Origin: Actinomyces graevenitzii C83
GTDB taxonomy: Bacteria > Actinomycetota > Actinomycetes > Actinomycetales > Actinomycetaceae
Direction: 5' to 3'
Assembly (NCBI RefSeq): GCF_000239695.1
Contig: NZ_JH470338.1
Span: 1,582,439-1,646,438, forward strand
Length of the DNA stretch: 64,000 nucleotides
Position 1 is the first letter of the stretch. The number at the start of each line of letters is the position of its first letter. The position numbers and the translations under genes were made by a program. Of the stretch, positions 62,082 to 64,000 are shown in pieces. The notes below the pieces were generated by a model. That model worked only from the letters and a program-made list of their open reading frames with translations. It was not told the DNA's origin and did no database searches.

Positions 62082-62537
62082 ATGTCAACCAAGCTCATCC
62101 TCACCCACGACGTCACCAACCTCGGTGTCGCCGGTGACGTAGTTACCGTTAAGGACGGCTACGCCCGTAACTACCTAGTGCCCCGCAAGCTGGCCACCCC
62201 GTGGACCAAGGGCGCTCAGCGTCAGATCGACCAGATGGCCGAGGCTCGCCGCCGCAACGCCATTGAGTCCCTGGAAGCCGCCCAGACCGCTCGCGCCTGG
62301 CTAGCCTCCAACGTGGTTACCGTTGCCGCCGTTGCCGGCGCTAACGGCCGCCTGTTCGGTGCTGTAAGCACCTCTGACCTAGCTGAGGCCGTTAAGGCTG
62401 CCGGTGGTCCCGCGATTGACCGTCGCAAGATCCAGCTGGCCCGCCCGGTTAAGGCTCTGGGCCGTCACTCCGCTAGCGTGCGCCTGCACCAGGACGTGAC
62501 TGCTCCCCTGGAGATCAACGTTATCGTGGCTCGCTGA
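62082..62537 (+). CDS. rplI: 50S ribosomal protein L9
   Basis: A 151-residue protein with the N-terminal domain signature VTNLGVAGDVVTVKDGYARNYL and PRKLATPWTKG, a connecting helix (about 40-75) and the C-terminal RNA-binding domain (NGRLFGAVSTSDLAEAV). ATG after GGGAGG. Confidence 0.97.
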   Translation: MSTKLILTHDVTNLGVAGDVVTVKDGYARNYLVPRKLATPWTKGAQRQIDQMAEARRRNAIESLEAAQTARAWLASNVVTVAAVAGANGRLFGAVSTSDLAEAVKAAGGPAIDRRKIQLARPVKALGRHSASVRLHQDVTAPLEINVIVAR

Positions 62538-62563
62538 AGCTAGTTGCGCTAATTAACGCAGCT

Positions 62564-62598
62564 AAATGGCCGCTCACCGGTTTGGTGGGCGGCCATTT
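62564..62598. terminator. Bidirectional terminator between rplI and dnaB
   Basis: AAATGGCCGCTCACC and GGTGGGCGGCCATTT form a stem around a GGTTT loop. The A/T ends give short T runs on both strands, fitting converging genes. Confidence 0.85.
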
Positions 62599-62620
62599 GC
62601 GTCGGCGCCGTCGTCGCTAA

Positions 62621-63997
62621 TTACTCACTGTAAGGGTCCGCGCCCACCGCTTCGCGGGCCATATTGGCGAAGCAGGAGACGTGCCCACGGAAGGAAACCG
62701 GGATAGTGCGGGTCTCACCATTGCGGTGCTTAGCCACAATAATGTCGGCCTCACCGGGGCGGTTTTCCTCCTCATAGTATGAGGGGCGGTGCAGCAGCAT
62801 AATCAGGTCCGCATCCTGTTCCAATGAGCCAGACTCACGCAGGTCACTCATCTGGGGCTTGCGGTCGGTACGGTTTACCGGGCCACGGTTAAGCTGGGCG
62901 GCGGCAATCACCGGAATCTCCAGCTCCTTAGCCAGCAGCTTCAAGGCGCGCGAAAACTCCGAAACTTCCTGCTGACGCGACTCCACGCGGCGTCCACTAG
63001 TCATCAACTGCAGATAGTCAATGACAATCAAACCCAGGTTGAACTGCTGCTTTAGGCGTCGGGCTTTGGCGCGGATCTCCGGCATGGTCAGGTTGGGGGA
63101 GTCGTCCACATACAGCGGCGCCTCAGAAACCGGGCCGTAATGCTTAGCCAGGCGCTCCCAGTCGCGATCATCCATTTTGCCGCTGCCGCGCAGCTTATTT
63201 AGCAGCACATTAGACTCCGCCGACAACATGCGCATCATGATTTCCATGCGCCCCATTTCCAGCGAGAAATAGCAGGCCGCAATCTTGTGGTGAATTGCCG
63301 CCGACCGGCAAATATCTAGGGCCAGCGTGGACTTACCCATGGCCGGGCGCCCCGCAATAATTATCATCTGCCCCGCCTGCAAGCCACCGGTGAGCTCATC
63401 TAGCTCAATGAACCCCGTGGGCACGCCCCGCATCCCCTTATTGTCGCGGTTTTGGGCGGCTTCAATCTCTAAATTGGCGTCGTCAAGGATGTCACCCACG
63501 CGCACGTAATCCTCAGAGTTGTTGCGCTCAGAAACCGCGTAAATTTCGGCTTGGGCTAGGTTTACTAGCTCGTCGACGTCGCCGCCGTCAGTGGCGTAGC
63601 CCAGTTGCGTCACGCGCGTACCCGCCTCCACCAGGCGGCGCATAGTGGCGCGTTCACGCACAATACGCGCATAGTAGGCGGTGTTGGCCGCCGTCGGCAC
63701 TGTAGCAATCAGGGACGCTAAGTAAGGGGCCCCACCCACTTTTTCCAGGTTGCCCTGGCGCTGGAGCTCATCAGCTACCACGATGGGGTCAGCCGGTTCC
63801 CCACGCGAATAGACACTAATGATGGCGTCAAAAATCTGCTCGTGGGCGTGGCGGTAAAAGTCAGAGCCTTTAATTTCCTGCAAGGCGTCAGCGATGGCGT
63901 CCTTGCTCAGCAGCATGCCCCCCAAGGTGCTCATTTCCGCAGATTCATCCTGAGGTGGGATGCGGTCGAAAATATCTGCGGTGTCGCGCGGCTCCAT
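62621..63997 (-). CDS. dnaB: Replicative DNA helicase DnaB (start may lie beyond the window)
   Basis: A 458-residue helicase. The N-terminal domain (about 15-120, PPQDESAEMSTLGGMLLSKDAI) interacts with primase; the RecA-like domain shows Walker A IIIAGRPAMGKSTLALD, Walker B LIVIDYLQLM and the ends LEQDADLIMLLHRPSYY and IVAKHRNGETRT. No intein interrupts it. The first Met at 63997 is three bases from the window edge, so the true start could be upstream. In mycobacteria dnaB runs in the same direction as rplI; here it faces it. Confidence 0.95.
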   Translation of the reverse strand: MEPRDTADIFDRIPPQDESAEMSTLGGMLLSKDAIADALQEIKGSDFYRHAHEQIFDAIISVYSRGEPADPIVVADELQRQGNLEKVGGAPYLASLIATVPTAANTAYYARIVRERATMRRLVEAGTRVTQLGYATDGGDVDELVNLAQAEIYAVSERNNSEDYVRVGDILDDANLEIEAAQNRDNKGMRGVPTGFIELDELTGGLQAGQMIIIAGRPAMGKSTLALDICRSAAIHHKIAACYFSLEMGRMEIMMRMLSAESNVLLNKLRGSGKMDDRDWERLAKHYGPVSEAPLYVDDSPNLTMPEIRAKARRLKQQFNLGLIVIDYLQLMTSGRRVESRQQEVSEFSRALKLLAKELEIPVIAAAQLNRGPVNRTDRKPQMSDLRESGSLEQDADLIMLLHRPSYYEEENRPGEADIIVAKHRNGETRTIPVSFRGHVSCFANMAREAVGADPYSE

Positions 63998-64000
63998 GGC

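Overview
The window is the replication-origin region of a moderately high-GC actinobacterium. Gene order matches the Mycobacterium/Streptomyces origin neighbourhood almost block by block, in reversed orientation. Moderate GC, abundant CTA leucine codons, a class E sortase, a probable pyrophosphate-type PEP carboxykinase and an IS1249-like transposase suggest the family Actinomycetaceae; the genus cannot be fixed from sequence alone.

Left part (1-16 kb). A truncated IS1249-like transposase and a tRNA-Leu precede an overlapping operon fhaA-fhaB-pstP-rodA/ftsW-pbpA-pknA-pknB, which couples peptidoglycan elongation to Ser/Thr phosphorylation. Then come a class E sortase with a 53-residue membrane protein, crgA with a long Lys/Ser/Asp-rich N-terminus, an AzlCD amino-acid exporter, a small membrane protein, a cyclophilin, an unexpected cluster of perfect DnaA boxes (14.18-14.48 kb), a Nudix gene, tRNA-Ala, a 41-residue DLW-39-like ORF and tRNA-Ile.

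Central part (15.6-33.2 kb). DUF3566, gyrA, gyrB, dciA, recF, dnaN and dnaA run leftward; rpmH, rnpA, yidD, yidC, khpB/jag, rsmG, parA and parB run rightward. The divergence point at 26.6-27.0 kb is the natural origin boundary. A one-spacer type I-E-like CRISPR remnant sits between rsmG and parA. Five parS sites lie at 31.0-44.7 kb, two inside parB and one inside a 40-bp perfect palindrome that also looks like the ddl terminator.

Right part (33.2-64 kb). An accessory five-gene block interrupts the conserved order: a Trep_Strep/MptD-type ECF S component, EcfT, a fused double EcfA ATPase and two half-size ABC exporters of the siderophore (IrtAB/YbtPQ) type, behind a DtxR/IdeR-like operator. It is followed by brnQ, ddl and a PLP aminotransferase. 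The conserved order then resumes: trxA, trxB, murJ-pseudokinase, DUF6049, Nudix and pcnA. A large probable PPi-dependent PEP carboxykinase, a class A PBP with a Gly/Asn-rich tail, rpsF-ssb-rpsR-rplI and an inverted dnaB close the window.

Most of the window is chromosome housekeeping: replication initiation, segregation, cell-wall synthesis and its kinase control, membrane insertion and RNA processing. The parts least explained by that picture are the remote DnaA-box cluster, the orphan CRISPR array, the parS/terminator palindrome and the ECF-exporter module.
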